Source: Sinosporangium siamense (GTDB taxonomy: Bacteria > Actinomycetota > Actinomycetes > Streptosporangiales > Streptosporangiaceae). From it: a stretch of 64,000 nt of DNA. The position numbers were made by a program, and so were the translations under genes. A model generated the notes under the pieces. It ran no database searches, was not told the DNA's origin, and saw only the letters and a program-made list of their open reading frames with translations. The stretch lies in contig NZ_BOOW01000007.1 of NCBI RefSeq assembly GCF_016863435.1, forward strand, positions 186,001-250,000, given 5' to 3'. Shown one piece after another: positions 25,804 to 37,030 of the stretch. The first letter of the stretch is position 1, and each line of letters opens with the position of its first letter.

Positions 25804-27248
25804 GAGGAGCTCCATAGGTGCAAAGCGGCGTAGGCCCGCCAGGGGCGGCACCGCTCGATCTGCCGGTCGGTGATGGACAGGTTTTCCATGGCCCGGCGCA
25901 GGCCGAGGTCGCCCTCGGGCCAGGCGTCCGGGTCGTTGAGGGCACGAAGGGCGATGTAGCTCGCGGTCCACGGGCCGATGCCCGGCACCTCCTGGAGCCT
26001 CGCCATGACTTCGCCGGGTTCCTGGCCGCCGTCGAGGTCGATGTCGCCGGCGGCGATGCGCGAGGCGAGCACACGGATGGTCTCGGCGCGGCGCGTGGTG
26101 AAGCCGAGACCGGCGAGGTCGGCGCCGGCGAGGCGTTCGGCGGTGGGGAAGACGTGGGTGAGGCCGGGGTCCCCGGTCGTGACGGAGGTGCCGAGGCCGG
26201 GACGGGCGATGAGGCGGCCCAGCAAGGTGCGGGCCCCGGCGACGGAGATCTGCTGGCCGACGACCCCGCGCACGGCCATCTCGAAGGTGTCGTAGGCCCC
26301 GGGAACCCGCAACCCCGGACGGGCCTCGATCAAGGTGGCGAGCGCGGTGGTTCCGAGGGCGGCGGCGATGGGGTGCGGGTCGGCGTCGAGGTCGAGGAGA
26401 CGGCGGGACCGCGCAACGATGCGGGCCAGGTGCTGGGCGTCGTGCAGGCGGGCGCACAGCCGTACATAGTCTCGCTCGGGCGTGAGGGTGATCGTCCCGC
26501 CGGGGATCGCGCGGCTGTAGTCGTGCGTGGTCACCCGCTCCAGGCCGGGGACGGCCCGACCCGCGAGGAAGGCCAGCATCGCCCGCGCGTCATAGGGCTC
26601 GCGATAGTGCAGCCTCATGGAGAGTACGGCTGAGCCGTTCGTCTGGACGGCCACCGGTTCTGGCTCGGTGCGCGGGGCGCGGGCGGTCGCGCGCAACTCG
26701 CTCGGGGTGAAGCCGTAGGTGTCCTTCATGACGGCGTTGAACTGCCGGAGGCTGCCGAAGCCGGAGGCGAAGGCCACGTCGCCGATGGGCAGCGGGGTCT
26801 CGGTGAGGAGCTGCTTGGCGAGCAGCAGGCGGTTGGTCCGCGCCACGGCGAGGGGGCCGACGCCGAGTTCGGCGACGAAGAGGCGGTGCAGGTGGCGTTC
26901 GGTGATGTGAAGCCGCCCGGCGAGGCCGTTCACGCCGTGGTCGTCGGCGACACCCTCGTCGATCAGGCGCAGGGCGCGTCCGACGAGGTCGCCGCGGATG
27001 TTCCATCCGGGGTCGCCGGGGCTGAGCTCGGGGCGGCACCGCTTGCACGGGCGGAATCCGGCGGCCTCCGCCGAGGCGGCGTGCCGGTAGAAGCGCACGT
27101 TTCGCGCGTGCGGCGTGCGGGCGGGGCAGATCGGCCGGCAGTAGATGTTCGTCGAGGTCACGGCGGTGTAGAACCGCCCGTCGAAGCGTGGATCACGGGC
27201 GCTCAGCGCGCGGTAGCAGGAGTCGAAGTCAAGCGTGGCAGCAGCCAT
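25800..27248 (-). CDS. AdaA-AlkA fusion: methyl-phosphotriester sensor/activator with 3-methyladenine DNA glycosylase
   Basis: The protein has 482 residues. The N-terminal Ada domain has the four zinc Cys (C37, C41, C68, C71; YCRPICPARTP and FRPCKRCRPE), of which the first accepts methyl groups from phosphotriesters. An AraC-type helix-turn-helix pair (about 85-190; GVNGLAGRLHITERHLHRLF, FASGFGSLRQFNAVMKDTYG) follows. The rest is an AlkA-like glycosylase with the helix-hairpin-helix VPGIGPWTASYIALRA and the catalytic Asp in PEGDLGLRRAM. The fusion couples sensing and transcriptional activation to base excision of alkylated purines. It is transcribed with ogt. Confidence 0.93.
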   Translation of the reverse strand: MAAATLDFDSCYRALSARDPRFDGRFYTAVTSTNIYCRPICPARTPHARNVRFYRHAASAEAAGFRPCKRCRPELSPGDPGWNIRGDLVGRALRLIDEGVADDHGVNGLAGRLHITERHLHRLFVAELGVGPLAVARTNRLLLAKQLLTETPLPIGDVAFASGFGSLRQFNAVMKDTYGFTPSELRATARAPRTEPEPVAVQTNGSAVLSMRLHYREPYDARAMLAFLAGRAVPGLERVTTHDYSRAIPGGTITLTPERDYVRLCARLHDAQHLARIVARSRRLLDLDADPHPIAAALGTTALATLIEARPGLRVPGAYDTFEMAVRGVVGQQISVAGARTLLGRLIARPGLGTSVTTGDPGLTHVFPTAERLAGADLAGLGFTTRRAETIRVLASRIAAGDIDLDGGQEPGEVMARLQEVPGIGPWTASYIALRALNDPDAWPEGDLGLRRAMENLSITDRQIERCRPWRAYAALHLWSSS

Positions 27249-27320
27249 GCCTCCACGATATGCACACCTCAGAGGCTATGACTGGCGGCTTTCGGACATC
27301 ACCGTGCCCGCCCCGGCGGC

Positions 27321-28277
27321 CTACTTTGAGGAGACTCCCACACCGAGGTCGAACTCGCGGTAGACCCGCGCCCAGAAGCCGTCGCGGAGCCACACCCGGG
27401 CCTCCGGGTAGGGGCGCAGGGAGTGGCCGAGCTCCTTTTCCGCCTCGATGAGCAGCTCGGTGTCGATGACTGTCGGCAGGATCGGCCCGGGGAGCAGATC
27501 GCGGATGTTGTCCCGGCCCCGGGTCAGGATCCATTTCTGGGCGACGTGCTCGCCCACCTCCTCGACGCGCGGCCGGTTGGGGCCGAGCTTGGCGATCTGG
27601 CCGGGAGGCTGCTTGACCGCGGGCCTGGCCGGGGTGGCGGCCGCGGTTCGGCCGGCGAAGACCTGGGCGGGGGAGGGGGTGGCCGGGACTGCGGGGGCCA
27701 CGGCCTGGGGGGCGCGGCCGAAGAAGGGGCGGAGGAAGTCCGCGCTGATCACTTCGACGGTGTCGGCCTCCCAGACCAGGCGCTCGGCCTGGTTGGTGCC
27801 GTAGGGCGGCTCGACGCCCCACAGGTGGATGCGCACGCCATATGCCTGGGCGGCCTCGACGGCGGGCACCATGTCCTCGTCGCCCGCCAGCAGGATGGTG
27901 TCGCTCACCGCGTGGTGGCGGGCCAGTGCCTCAAGGTCGCTGCGGATCTGCGCGTCGACGCCCTTCTGCTGGCCGCGGGCGTTGAGGTTGCCGAGGCGCA
28001 CCTTCACCCAGGGGAGCTGCGCGATCACCCGCTGGTCGACCGTCGGGACGCGGTCCCTCGCGGCGTCATACCAGTAGATGCGGAGCAGCTCCCCGTGGAT
28101 GCGCTCGTCGGCGTGCTTCTGCAGCGCCTGAATCAGCTCGTCGGCCGACACGCGGTATTCCTTGCGCTCCTTGGCACCCAAGAGCACTTCGCCGGCCGCC
28201 GCGTAAAGGTAGCCCACGTCCACCAGGACGGCATACTTGGCTGCCACTGCGTGCGGCGAGAGGTCCGGGGTCGCCAT
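27321..28277 (-). CDS. NYN/LabA-type PIN-like nuclease domain protein
   Basis: The protein has 318 residues from the ATG at 28275-28277, which has GGAGG 5 nt upstream. The N-terminal 180 residues form a NYN (LabA-like) domain. The first acidic strand is KYAVLVDVGYLYAAAG, the YWYDAARD motif follows, and LLAGDEDMVPAVEAAQAYGV contains the conserved GDxD metal-binding residues. NYN proteins are PIN-fold RNases or RNA-processing factors. The C-terminal part (about 200-318) has a Pro/Ala linker and a small helical domain (DTELLIEAEKELGHSLRPY) that may bind RNA. The substrate is unknown. Confidence 0.8.
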   Translation of the reverse strand: MATPDLSPHAVAAKYAVLVDVGYLYAAAGEVLLGAKERKEYRVSADELIQALQKHADERIHGELLRIYWYDAARDRVPTVDQRVIAQLPWVKVRLGNLNARGQQKGVDAQIRSDLEALARHHAVSDTILLAGDEDMVPAVEAAQAYGVRIHLWGVEPPYGTNQAERLVWEADTVEVISADFLRPFFGRAPQAVAPAVPATPSPAQVFAGRTAAATPARPAVKQPPGQIAKLGPNRPRVEEVGEHVAQKWILTRGRDNIRDLLPGPILPTVIDTELLIEAEKELGHSLRPYPEARVWLRDGFWARVYREFDLGVGVSSK

Positions 28278-28405
28278 GTGGTCCTCCATGCCGCGGGGCT
28301 CAGTCGGGGCTGGATGTAGGTTCCAGGTGTCGGCTGACTATATACGCCTACTTTTCTAGATAGTCCCAAGTCTCAAGGAAGTTGACACCCCATTCGGGAG
28401 ATCCA

Positions 28406-28618
28406 TCACCTGTAAATAGGCTGTGAACCTCTCCGCCATGCTCCAGCGCCGTGTCTTAGCGGCTTTCTCATGAGATCAGCCGCATTCTTCCATGATTCTA
28501 GTCTTTGTCTAACTTGTACCTTCGGTGTTGAGCCACCCGCCGTCAAGGCCGCGACCAGCGCCGCGATCTCTTCCGGAGTGGCGTCTCCACGGACGATACG
28601 TAGGTACGGTACGTCCAT
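28406..28618 (-). CDS. Acyl-CoA carboxylase epsilon subunit
   Basis: The protein has 70 residues with a perfect ribosome site (AAAGGAGG) before the ATG. It shows the actinobacterial AccE/PccE pattern: IVRGDATPEEIAALVAALTA at the start and RKPLRHGAGAWRRGSQP at the end. The epsilon subunit holds alpha and beta subunits together and raises activity. It follows the beta-subunit gene by 177 bp, a longer gap than usual; the gap holds no other supported gene. Confidence 0.85.
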   Translation of the reverse strand: MDVPYLRIVRGDATPEEIAALVAALTAGGSTPKVQVRQRLESWKNAADLMRKPLRHGAGAWRRGSQPIYR

Positions 28619-28795
28619 AGGGCCTCCTTTCGCTGCCGACTGGTAAAGATGCCTTCCTGAAATGCGAGGATCGTCAGGAAAGATCCTGTTACTGAGTGTT
28701 TTCCAACCTTGGGGCGACCGTACCCATGTAGGCGGTCTTGATCGGTATCGGGGCCGAGAGGCCGTACGGTCACCCGGAAGGAATGGCGGGGCTCG

Positions 28796-30394
28796 CTAGA
28801 GCGGGATGTTTCCGTGCTTCTTCGGGGGCAGGGTCGCCCGCTTGTTGGCCAGCGCCCGCAGCGCCCGGACGATCTGCACGCGCGTGCTCGCGGGGCGGAT
28901 CACCGCGTCGACGTAGCCCCGCTCGGCGGCGAGGTAGGGGTTGGCCAGGGTGTCCTCATATTCCGTGATCAGGCGGGCGCGCTCGGCGTCCGGGTCGGTG
29001 GCCTCGGCCAGCTCGCGGCGGTAGAGGATGTTGACCGCGCCCTGCGCGCCCATGACCGCGATCTGCGCCGTCGGCCAGGCCAGGTTGATGTCGGCGCCGA
29101 GATGCTTGGAGCCCATGACGTCGTAGGCTCCGCCGTACGCCTTGCGGGTGATGACGGTGACGAGCGGCACGGTGGCCTCGGCGTAGGCGTAGAGGAGCTT
29201 GGCGCCGCGGCGGATGATTCCGTTCCACTCCTGGTCGGTGCCGGGGAGGAAGCCGGGCACGTCCACAAAGGTCAGGACGGGGATGTTGAAGGCATCGCAG
29301 GTGCGCACGAAGCGGGCGGCCTTCTCCGACGCGGCGATGTCGAGGGTGCCGGCGAAGCTCATCGGCTGGTTGGCCACGACGCCGACCGAGCGGCCCTCGA
29401 CGCGGCCGAAGCCGACCAGGATGTTGGGCGCGAACCCGGCGTGGACCTCCAGGAACTCCCCGTCGTCCAGGACATGCCGGAGAACCGTCTGCATGTCGTA
29501 GGGCTGGTTGGCGGAGTCGGGGATGAGGGCGTCGAGTTCGGCGTCCTCATCGGTGATCTCGAGGACGGGCTCGCTGGGGTAGGAGGGGACCTCGTCCATG
29601 TTGTTGGACGGCAGGTAGGAGAGCAGGGCGCGGGCGAAGTCGAGGCAGTCCTGCTCGTCGGTCGCCTCATAGTGGGCGACGCCCGACTTGGAGTTGTGCG
29701 TGTGGGCGCCGCCGAGTTCCTCGAAGGTGACCTCTTCGCCGGTCACCGTCTTGATCACATCGGGACCGGTGATGAACATGTGCGACTTTTCCTGAACCAT
29801 CAGGATGAAGTCGGTAAGGGCCGGCGAATACACGGCGCCGCCCGCACATGGGCCCATGATCAAGGAAATCTGCGGAATCACGCCGGAGGCGTGCACATTC
29901 CGCTTGAAGATCTCCGCGTAGAGACCGAGGGAGACGACGCCTTCCTGGATGCGCGCACCGCCCGAGTCGTTGATTCCGATCACCGGGCAGCCGGTCTTCA
30001 GAGCGTGGTCCATGACTTTAACGATCTTCTCGCCGAATACCTCGCCGAGAGATCCCCCGAAAACGGTGAAGTCTTGGGCAAATACCGCAACCGGGCGGTC
30101 GTCCACCGTGCCGTACCCCGTGACCACGCCGTCGCCGTACGGGCGCTCGCGATCCAGGCCGAAACTCGTCGAGCGGTGCCGCGCCAGTTCGTCGAACTCC
30201 ACGAAGCTGCCCGGGTCCAGGAAGGCGGTCAGCCGCTCGCGGGCGGTCATCTTCCCCTTGGCGTGCTGCTTCTCCACCGCACGCGACGACCCCGCGTGCG
30301 CCGCCTCGTGCAGGCGCCGCTCCAGGTCGGCGACCTTGCCCGCCGTCGTGTGGATGTCCACGACGGGAATCTCCGGCTTGGGTTCGGCACTCAT
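28796..30394 (-). CDS. pccB: Acyl-CoA carboxylase, carboxyltransferase beta subunit (propionyl-CoA type)
   Basis: The protein has 532 residues, full length for the family. Two crotonase-type halves are visible: oxyanion loops [13 protein letters not shown] and [17 protein letters not shown] in the N-half, and [14 protein letters not shown] and [13 protein letters not shown] in the C-half. It transfers CO2 from carboxybiotin to propionyl-CoA or acetyl-CoA to make methylmalonyl- or malonyl-CoA. The biotin-carrying alpha subunit is not encoded in this window. The biotin ligase at 41109 would charge it. The small epsilon gene follows on the same strand. Confidence 0.93.
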   Translation of the reverse strand: MSAEPKPEIPVVDIHTTAGKVADLERRLHEAAHAGSSRAVEKQHAKGKMTARERLTAFLDPGSFVEFDELARHRSTSFGLDRERPYGDGVVTGYGTVDDRPVAVFAQDFTVFGGSLGEVFGEKIVKVMDHALKTGCPVIGINDSGGARIQEGVVSLGLYAEIFKRNVHASGVIPQISLIMGPCAGGAVYSPALTDFILMVQEKSHMFITGPDVIKTVTGEEVTFEELGGAHTHNSKSGVAHYEATDEQDCLDFARALLSYLPSNNMDEVPSYPSEPVLEITDEDAELDALIPDSANQPYDMQTVLRHVLDDGEFLEVHAGFAPNILVGFGRVEGRSVGVVANQPMSFAGTLDIAASEKAARFVRTCDAFNIPVLTFVDVPGFLPGTDQEWNGIIRRGAKLLYAYAEATVPLVTVITRKAYGGAYDVMGSKHLGADINLAWPTAQIAVMGAQGAVNILYRRELAEATDPDAERARLITEYEDTLANPYLAAERGYVDAVIRPASTRVQIVRALRALANKRATLPPKKHGNIPL

Positions 30395-30592
30395 CGCTTT
30401 CTCACCGCTTCTTCCACCGTTCGCAGAACGTTTTCGCTCGTCGCAAGGTTAACGAGCACTCACGGACACACTCCGGGCAGGGGCGGGCAGATGGGACATC
30501 ACATCTCGGAGGGGGTTGGTGACCTGCGGTTGATTGGGCGATTTGTCCAGCAGGACACCCTCCTGACATGCATATCTGCCAGACTGGCGCAT

Positions 30593-31369
30593 ATGACCGA
30601 AGCGGTGCGCACGACCGGCCTCTACAAGCGGTTCGGGCAACAGATCGCCGTCGGCGGAGTGGACCTCGTGGTGCCGCGCGGCAGCTTCGCCGGCCTCGTC
30701 GGACCCAACGGCGCCGGCAAGACGACCAGCCTCAGCATGGTGACCGGGCTCCTGCGCCCCGACGCCGGGACCATCCACATCGACGGGTTCGACGTGTGGC
30801 TCGACCCCGTGGCCGTCAAGGCCAGGATAGGCGTGCTCCCCGAGGGCCTGCGCCTGTTCGAACGCCTCTCCGGCCGCGAGCTCCTCTCCTACAACGGGCA
30901 GCTCAGGGGCCTGCCCAAGCGCGAGGTGGAGCAGCGGGCCGAGGAACTGCTCACGGTCATGGACCTCAAGGACTCCGCCGACAAACTCGTCGTCGACTAC
31001 TCGACCGGCATGCGCAAGAAGATCGGCCTGTCCGCCGCGCTCCTGCACAACCCGGCCGTGCTCTTCCTCGACGAGCCCTTCGAGGGCGTCGACCCCGTCA
31101 GCGCCAACACGCTGGTCGAGGTGCTTCAGCGCTATACCGCCTCCGGGTCGACGGTGGTCTTCTCCAGCCACGTCATGGACCTCGTCGAGCGCCTCTGCGA
31201 CTGGGTCTCCGTGATGAGCCGCGGCCAGATCGTCGCCCAGGGCCCCCTCGACCAGGTGCGCGCCGGCCGCTCGCTCAACCAGGCGTTCCTCGACCTCGTC
31301 GGCGCGGGCCGGGACAACGACGGCAGCGGGGAGGAGGGCCTGTCGTGGCTGGGCTCCAGCAGGGCGTGA
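30593..31369 (+). CDS. ABC transporter ATP-binding protein
   Basis: The protein has 258 residues from ATG 30593. Walker A is GPNGAGKTTSL (about residues 40-50), the signature is YSTGMRKKIGLSAALL, a degenerate LSGGQ typical of ABC-2 type exporters. Walker B is AVLFLDEPFEGVD, and the His switch is in VVFSSHVMD. It is divergent from pccB and overlaps the permease gene by 25 nt. Together they form an exporter of unknown substrate. Confidence 0.9.
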   Translation: MTEAVRTTGLYKRFGQQIAVGGVDLVVPRGSFAGLVGPNGAGKTTSLSMVTGLLRPDAGTIHIDGFDVWLDPVAVKARIGVLPEGLRLFERLSGRELLSYNGQLRGLPKREVEQRAEELLTVMDLKDSADKLVVDYSTGMRKKIGLSAALLHNPAVLFLDEPFEGVDPVSANTLVEVLQRYTASGSTVVFSSHVMDLVERLCDWVSVMSRGQIVAQGPLDQVRAGRSLNQAFLDLVGAGRDNDGSGEEGLSWLGSSRA

Positions 31370-32952
31370 GACTCGGCCTCGGCGCCACCGTCGCCCTCTT
31401 CTTCCGCCTCAAGATCCGGCTCATCGCCGGAAACCTCCGCGGGGAGGTCTCCCGGCAGATCGGCTTCGTCTTCAGCCTGGTCGCCGCGGTCGCCGTAGCC
31501 GCGGGCGGCTTCCTCGCCATGAGCCTGGTACGGCTGGCCGCCCCGGACATGGCGGTCAACCTGGTGATCATCGCCTTCGCGGTGTTCTGGGTGACGTGGA
31601 CGATCGGGCCCCTGCTCATGTTCGGCGTGGACGACACGCTCGACCCCTCCCGCCTGGCCCTCCTGCCGCTCACGACCCGGCAACTGGCCGCCGGCATGTT
31701 CACCACGTCGGTGACAGGCATATGGCCGCTGGTCACCCTTGTCATCACCTCGGGGGCGATCGCCGGGCTCGCCGCCGGCGTCGCGGGGATCGCGATCGGC
31801 GTGATCGCCGTGCTTCTCCAGTTCGCCCTCTGCATCGTGACCTCACGGCTCGTCACCACCGCCCTGTCCGGCGCGCTGCGCAGCCGCCGCGGGCGCGACC
31901 TCGTGGCCGTCGGCGTGCTGCTCGTCGTGCTCCTCAGCCAGGCGCCGAACCTCATCGCCAACCGCGGCTCCAGCCTCGACGTCGAACGCGTCGTCGTCGG
32001 CATGGCCGGCATTCTGCGCTGGACCCCCGCGGGCACGGCGGCGCACTCCATCGGCGCCGGCGGCCTCCAGGCCGTGATCGGGCTCGCCGCGGTGGCGCTG
32101 GTCGTGCTCGGCTTCGGCGCCCTGTGGATCGCCGCGCTCAAGCGCGCCCTCGTCACCGCCGACACCTCCACCCAGTCGCCCGCCGGGGTGCGCTCCCGCA
32201 GCCTCGCCTCCCGCCTCCTCCCCGACGGCGCGTTCGCCGCCGTCGTCGCCAAGGAGTTCAAGTACGTGCGGCGCGACCCCCGCGGGCGCGTCGGCCTCAT
32301 GGCCGCCGTCGCGGTCAGCGCCGTCATGGTGTTCTCCATAAGCGGCGGCGGCAGGGGCGAGATGAGCGGCGCCTGGCTCGCGTCCTTCCCCGCCTGCATC
32401 AGCGCGCTCATGCTGTCCCTCCAGTCGTCCAACGCCTTCGGCATCGACGGCCGCTCCCTGTGGATGAACGCCGTCGTCTTCGGCACACCGCGCGATGTGC
32501 GCAACGATCTCGCCGGCCGGCACCTCGCCCTCGCCGTGATCGCCGTGCCCATCGTCACCGCCGTCACTCTCGCGGGCTCCTTCATCGCCGGCGACCCCCT
32601 CTTGGCCGTGCCGTTCGCACTCGTCGGGTGGGGCGTGCTCGGCGTCGGCCTCGGGGTCGGGGCCGTGGCCAGCGTGCTCCTGCCGTACACGTCTCCCGAG
32701 CGCATCAACGCCTTCAGCGGCGCGGCCCCCGGGCAGGGCGGCGTCGCTTTCCTCGGGTCGTTCGGCTCGCTGATCGCCGGCACCCTGTTGTCGCTGCCCA
32801 TCGTGCTGCCCCCCTTGCTCGGCGTCATGTGGTGGAGCGCCCTGGCCGTGCCGTACGGCATGGGCGTCGCGTGGGCCGGTCGCCGGATCGGGGGCGCAGT
32901 GGGCTTCGGCCGCTATCCGGAGATCCTCGCGGCGGTGTCCAGGCCGTCCTGA
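31345..32952 (+). CDS. ABC transporter permease (ABC-2 type, large)
   Basis: The protein has 535 residues from GTG 31345 (GGAGG about 9 nt upstream, inside the end of the ATPase gene). About twelve hydrophobic helices are arranged in two halves separated by a loop around residues 255-310 (ADTSTQSPAGVRSRSLASRL, then KEFKYVRRDPRGRVG). The second half begins near RVGLMAAVAVSAVMVF. This is the pattern of actinobacterial transport permeases fused as a duplicated ABC-2 unit, so one copy may form the whole channel with two ATPase subunits. The substrate is not predictable. Confidence 0.85.
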   Translation: MAGLQQGVRLGLGATVALFFRLKIRLIAGNLRGEVSRQIGFVFSLVAAVAVAAGGFLAMSLVRLAAPDMAVNLVIIAFAVFWVTWTIGPLLMFGVDDTLDPSRLALLPLTTRQLAAGMFTTSVTGIWPLVTLVITSGAIAGLAAGVAGIAIGVIAVLLQFALCIVTSRLVTTALSGALRSRRGRDLVAVGVLLVVLLSQAPNLIANRGSSLDVERVVVGMAGILRWTPAGTAAHSIGAGGLQAVIGLAAVALVVLGFGALWIAALKRALVTADTSTQSPAGVRSRSLASRLLPDGAFAAVVAKEFKYVRRDPRGRVGLMAAVAVSAVMVFSISGGGRGEMSGAWLASFPACISALMLSLQSSNAFGIDGRSLWMNAVVFGTPRDVRNDLAGRHLALAVIAVPIVTAVTLAGSFIAGDPLLAVPFALVGWGVLGVGLGVGAVASVLLPYTSPERINAFSGAAPGQGGVAFLGSFGSLIAGTLLSLPIVLPPLLGVMWWSALAVPYGMGVAWAGRRIGGAVGFGRYPEILAAVSRPS

Positions 32953-33130
32953 GGTTTGCGGGGCCCTTCTGGGGGTTGCGGGCCCTTCCGGGGTTTGCGG
33001 GGCCCTCCTGAGGTCTGCGGTGCTCTCTTCTGGGGTTTGTGGTGCTCTTCTGGGGTTTGTGGTGCTGATGGTTGTGGCGTTGATATTTGTGACGCTGATG
33101 TTTGCGGCGCTGAGGTTTGTGACGGCGGAC
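32950..33130. repeat. Degenerate tandem repeats of about 20 bp upstream of ppc
   Basis: Seven or more imperfect copies of a unit such as GGGGTTTGTGGTGCTCTTCT run from the end of the permease gene towards the PEP carboxylase promoter. Successive units drift from GGGGCCC-rich to GTGGTGCT and then to TTGTGACGCTGA. The DNA is strand-asymmetric (G/T on +, C/A on -) and has no supported open frame. This accounts for most of the 314-bp gap before ppc. Confidence 0.6.
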
Positions 33131-33253
33131 AGTGTGGGGCGGTCGAGTCGCGCCGGGTGCCGAGGCAGGGTCCTGACGTCGGCGTATGGGCGCGTGACCT
33201 GTGGTCTAGTCCAATGTGCGGGGGTGCCCGTGCGGCTGCGGATCGGGACTCGC

Positions 33254-33259
33254 TACTCT
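33254..33259 (+). promoter_or_regulatory. Leaderless-type -10 hexamer of ppc
   Basis: TACTCT lies 7 nt before the ATG of the PEP carboxylase gene, with no Shine-Dalgarno sequence between. The spacing fits a transcript beginning at or next to the start codon. Confidence 0.4.
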
Positions 33260-33266
33260 TCGAACC

Positions 33267-35945
<2,679 letters not shown>

Positions 35946-35949
35946 AGCC

Positions 35950-36204
35950 TCACGCGTAAAGGTCCACGGTGGCGCGATGCGGCCCGATCAGCTTCGCGTC
36001 ACCGGTGACCAGGGGGCAGTCCAACAGCTCGGCTAGAGCGATGTAGGCGGCATCGCAGGCCGTGAAGTTGCTTTTCAACTCCCACATGCGGTCCGTGAGC
36101 ACCCGCCCCGGATGACGCTCGATAGGCAGGTCGATGAAGTCCTTGTGCAACGCGACGGCCAGGTCTTCGTCACACACATCACAGGATCCGTTCCTGGCCG
36201 GCAT
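35950..36204 (-). pseudogene. 5'-truncated VapC-like PIN-domain toxin remnant
   Basis: The 84-codon frame ends in a good match to the C-terminal half of VapC toxins: LPIERHPGRVLTDRMWEL, then ACDAAYIALAELLDCPLVTG and DAKL, including the late catalytic acids. The N-terminal half with the first Asp (DASxL) and the conserved Glu is missing. The apparent start codon lies inside the end of fdhD in another frame. No antitoxin was found next to it. It is probably the relic of a toxin-antitoxin pair eroded by the fdhD neighbourhood. Confidence 0.65.
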
Positions 36205-37030
36205 AGATGTTGAAGCGGTCGCCGCGCAGGAAGCCGACCAACGTGGCGCCGAACTCCCTGGCCAGGGCGACGGCCAGGGAGGACGGGGCGGAGACGGCGC
36301 AGATCACCGGGATGCCCGCGGTGAGGGCCTTCTGCAGGATCTCGTAGCTGCTGCGCCCGCTGACCAGCAGCACGCGGTCGTGGAGGGGGACCTCGCCGGT
36401 GAGCAGGGCGTGCCCGATGAGCTTGTCGACCGCGTTGTGGCGGCCGACGTCCTCGCGCACCGCAAGAGCCGTGCCCTCGGCGTCGAACAGGCCGGCGGCG
36501 TGCAGGCCGCCGGTCTTGCCGAAGACGCTCTGCGAGGTGCGCAACCGGTCGGGCAGGAGGGTGAGGAGTTCTGCGCTGACCTTCGGCCCGGGGGAGTCCG
36601 CCAGCGGTGGGCGCCGGTCGCGGAGGGAGTCGATGGTGGCGGTGCCGCACACCCCACACGCGCTGGAGGTCATGAAATGCCGATCCAGACCCCGCAAATC
36701 GGGCAGGTGGTCACCGCGCAGCCGCACGGTGACCGTGTTGTACCTTGCCTCAGGCGCCACGTCCTCGTCGGTGCAATAGCCGATCGAGGCGATGTCGTCC
36801 TCGCCTGCGATGCCCTCGCCGTACAGAAACCCCGCCGCCAGCTCGAAGTCCGCGCCCGGCGTGCGCATGGTGATCGCCAGGGTGCGGCGTTCGCCCCCCG
36901 CCTGAACCCTGATCTCCAGGGGCTCCTCGGTGGCGAGGTCGTCGCGCCGTTCCCTGCGCACACCCCGGTTGACCTCCGTGATCCGGGCGCGGGTCGACGG
37001 GCCGGGGCGGAGCGCGCGGGGGAAGCTCAC
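36179..37030 (-). CDS. fdhD: FdhD, formate dehydrogenase sulfurtransferase accessory protein
   Basis: The protein has 283 residues, full length. The conserved CGVCGT motif (C125, C128) supplies the persulfide transferred to the molybdenum cofactor. GGLHAAGLFD, REDVGRHNAVDKLIG and SGRSSYEILQKA are other family blocks. It sulfurates the bis-MGD cofactor of the partner oxidoreductase encoded immediately upstream, whose stop it overlaps by 4 nt (ATGA). Confidence 0.94.
   Translation of the reverse strand: MSFPRALRPGPSTRARITEVNRGVRRERRDDLATEEPLEIRVQAGGERRTLAITMRTPGADFELAAGFLYGEGIAGEDDIASIGYCTDEDVAPEARYNTVTVRLRGDHLPDLRGLDRHFMTSSACGVCGTATIDSLRDRRPPLADSPGPKVSAELLTLLPDRLRTSQSVFGKTGGLHAAGLFDAEGTALAVREDVGRHNAVDKLIGHALLTGEVPLHDRVLLVSGRSSYEILQKALTAGIPVICAVSAPSSLAVALAREFGATLVGFLRGDRFNIYAGQERIL

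Noticed and set aside
28814-30592. 1.8-kb plus-strand extension upstream of the ABC ATPase start
   Set aside because: It runs antisense through pccB. The real ATPase start is ATG 30593, where similarity to the family begins.
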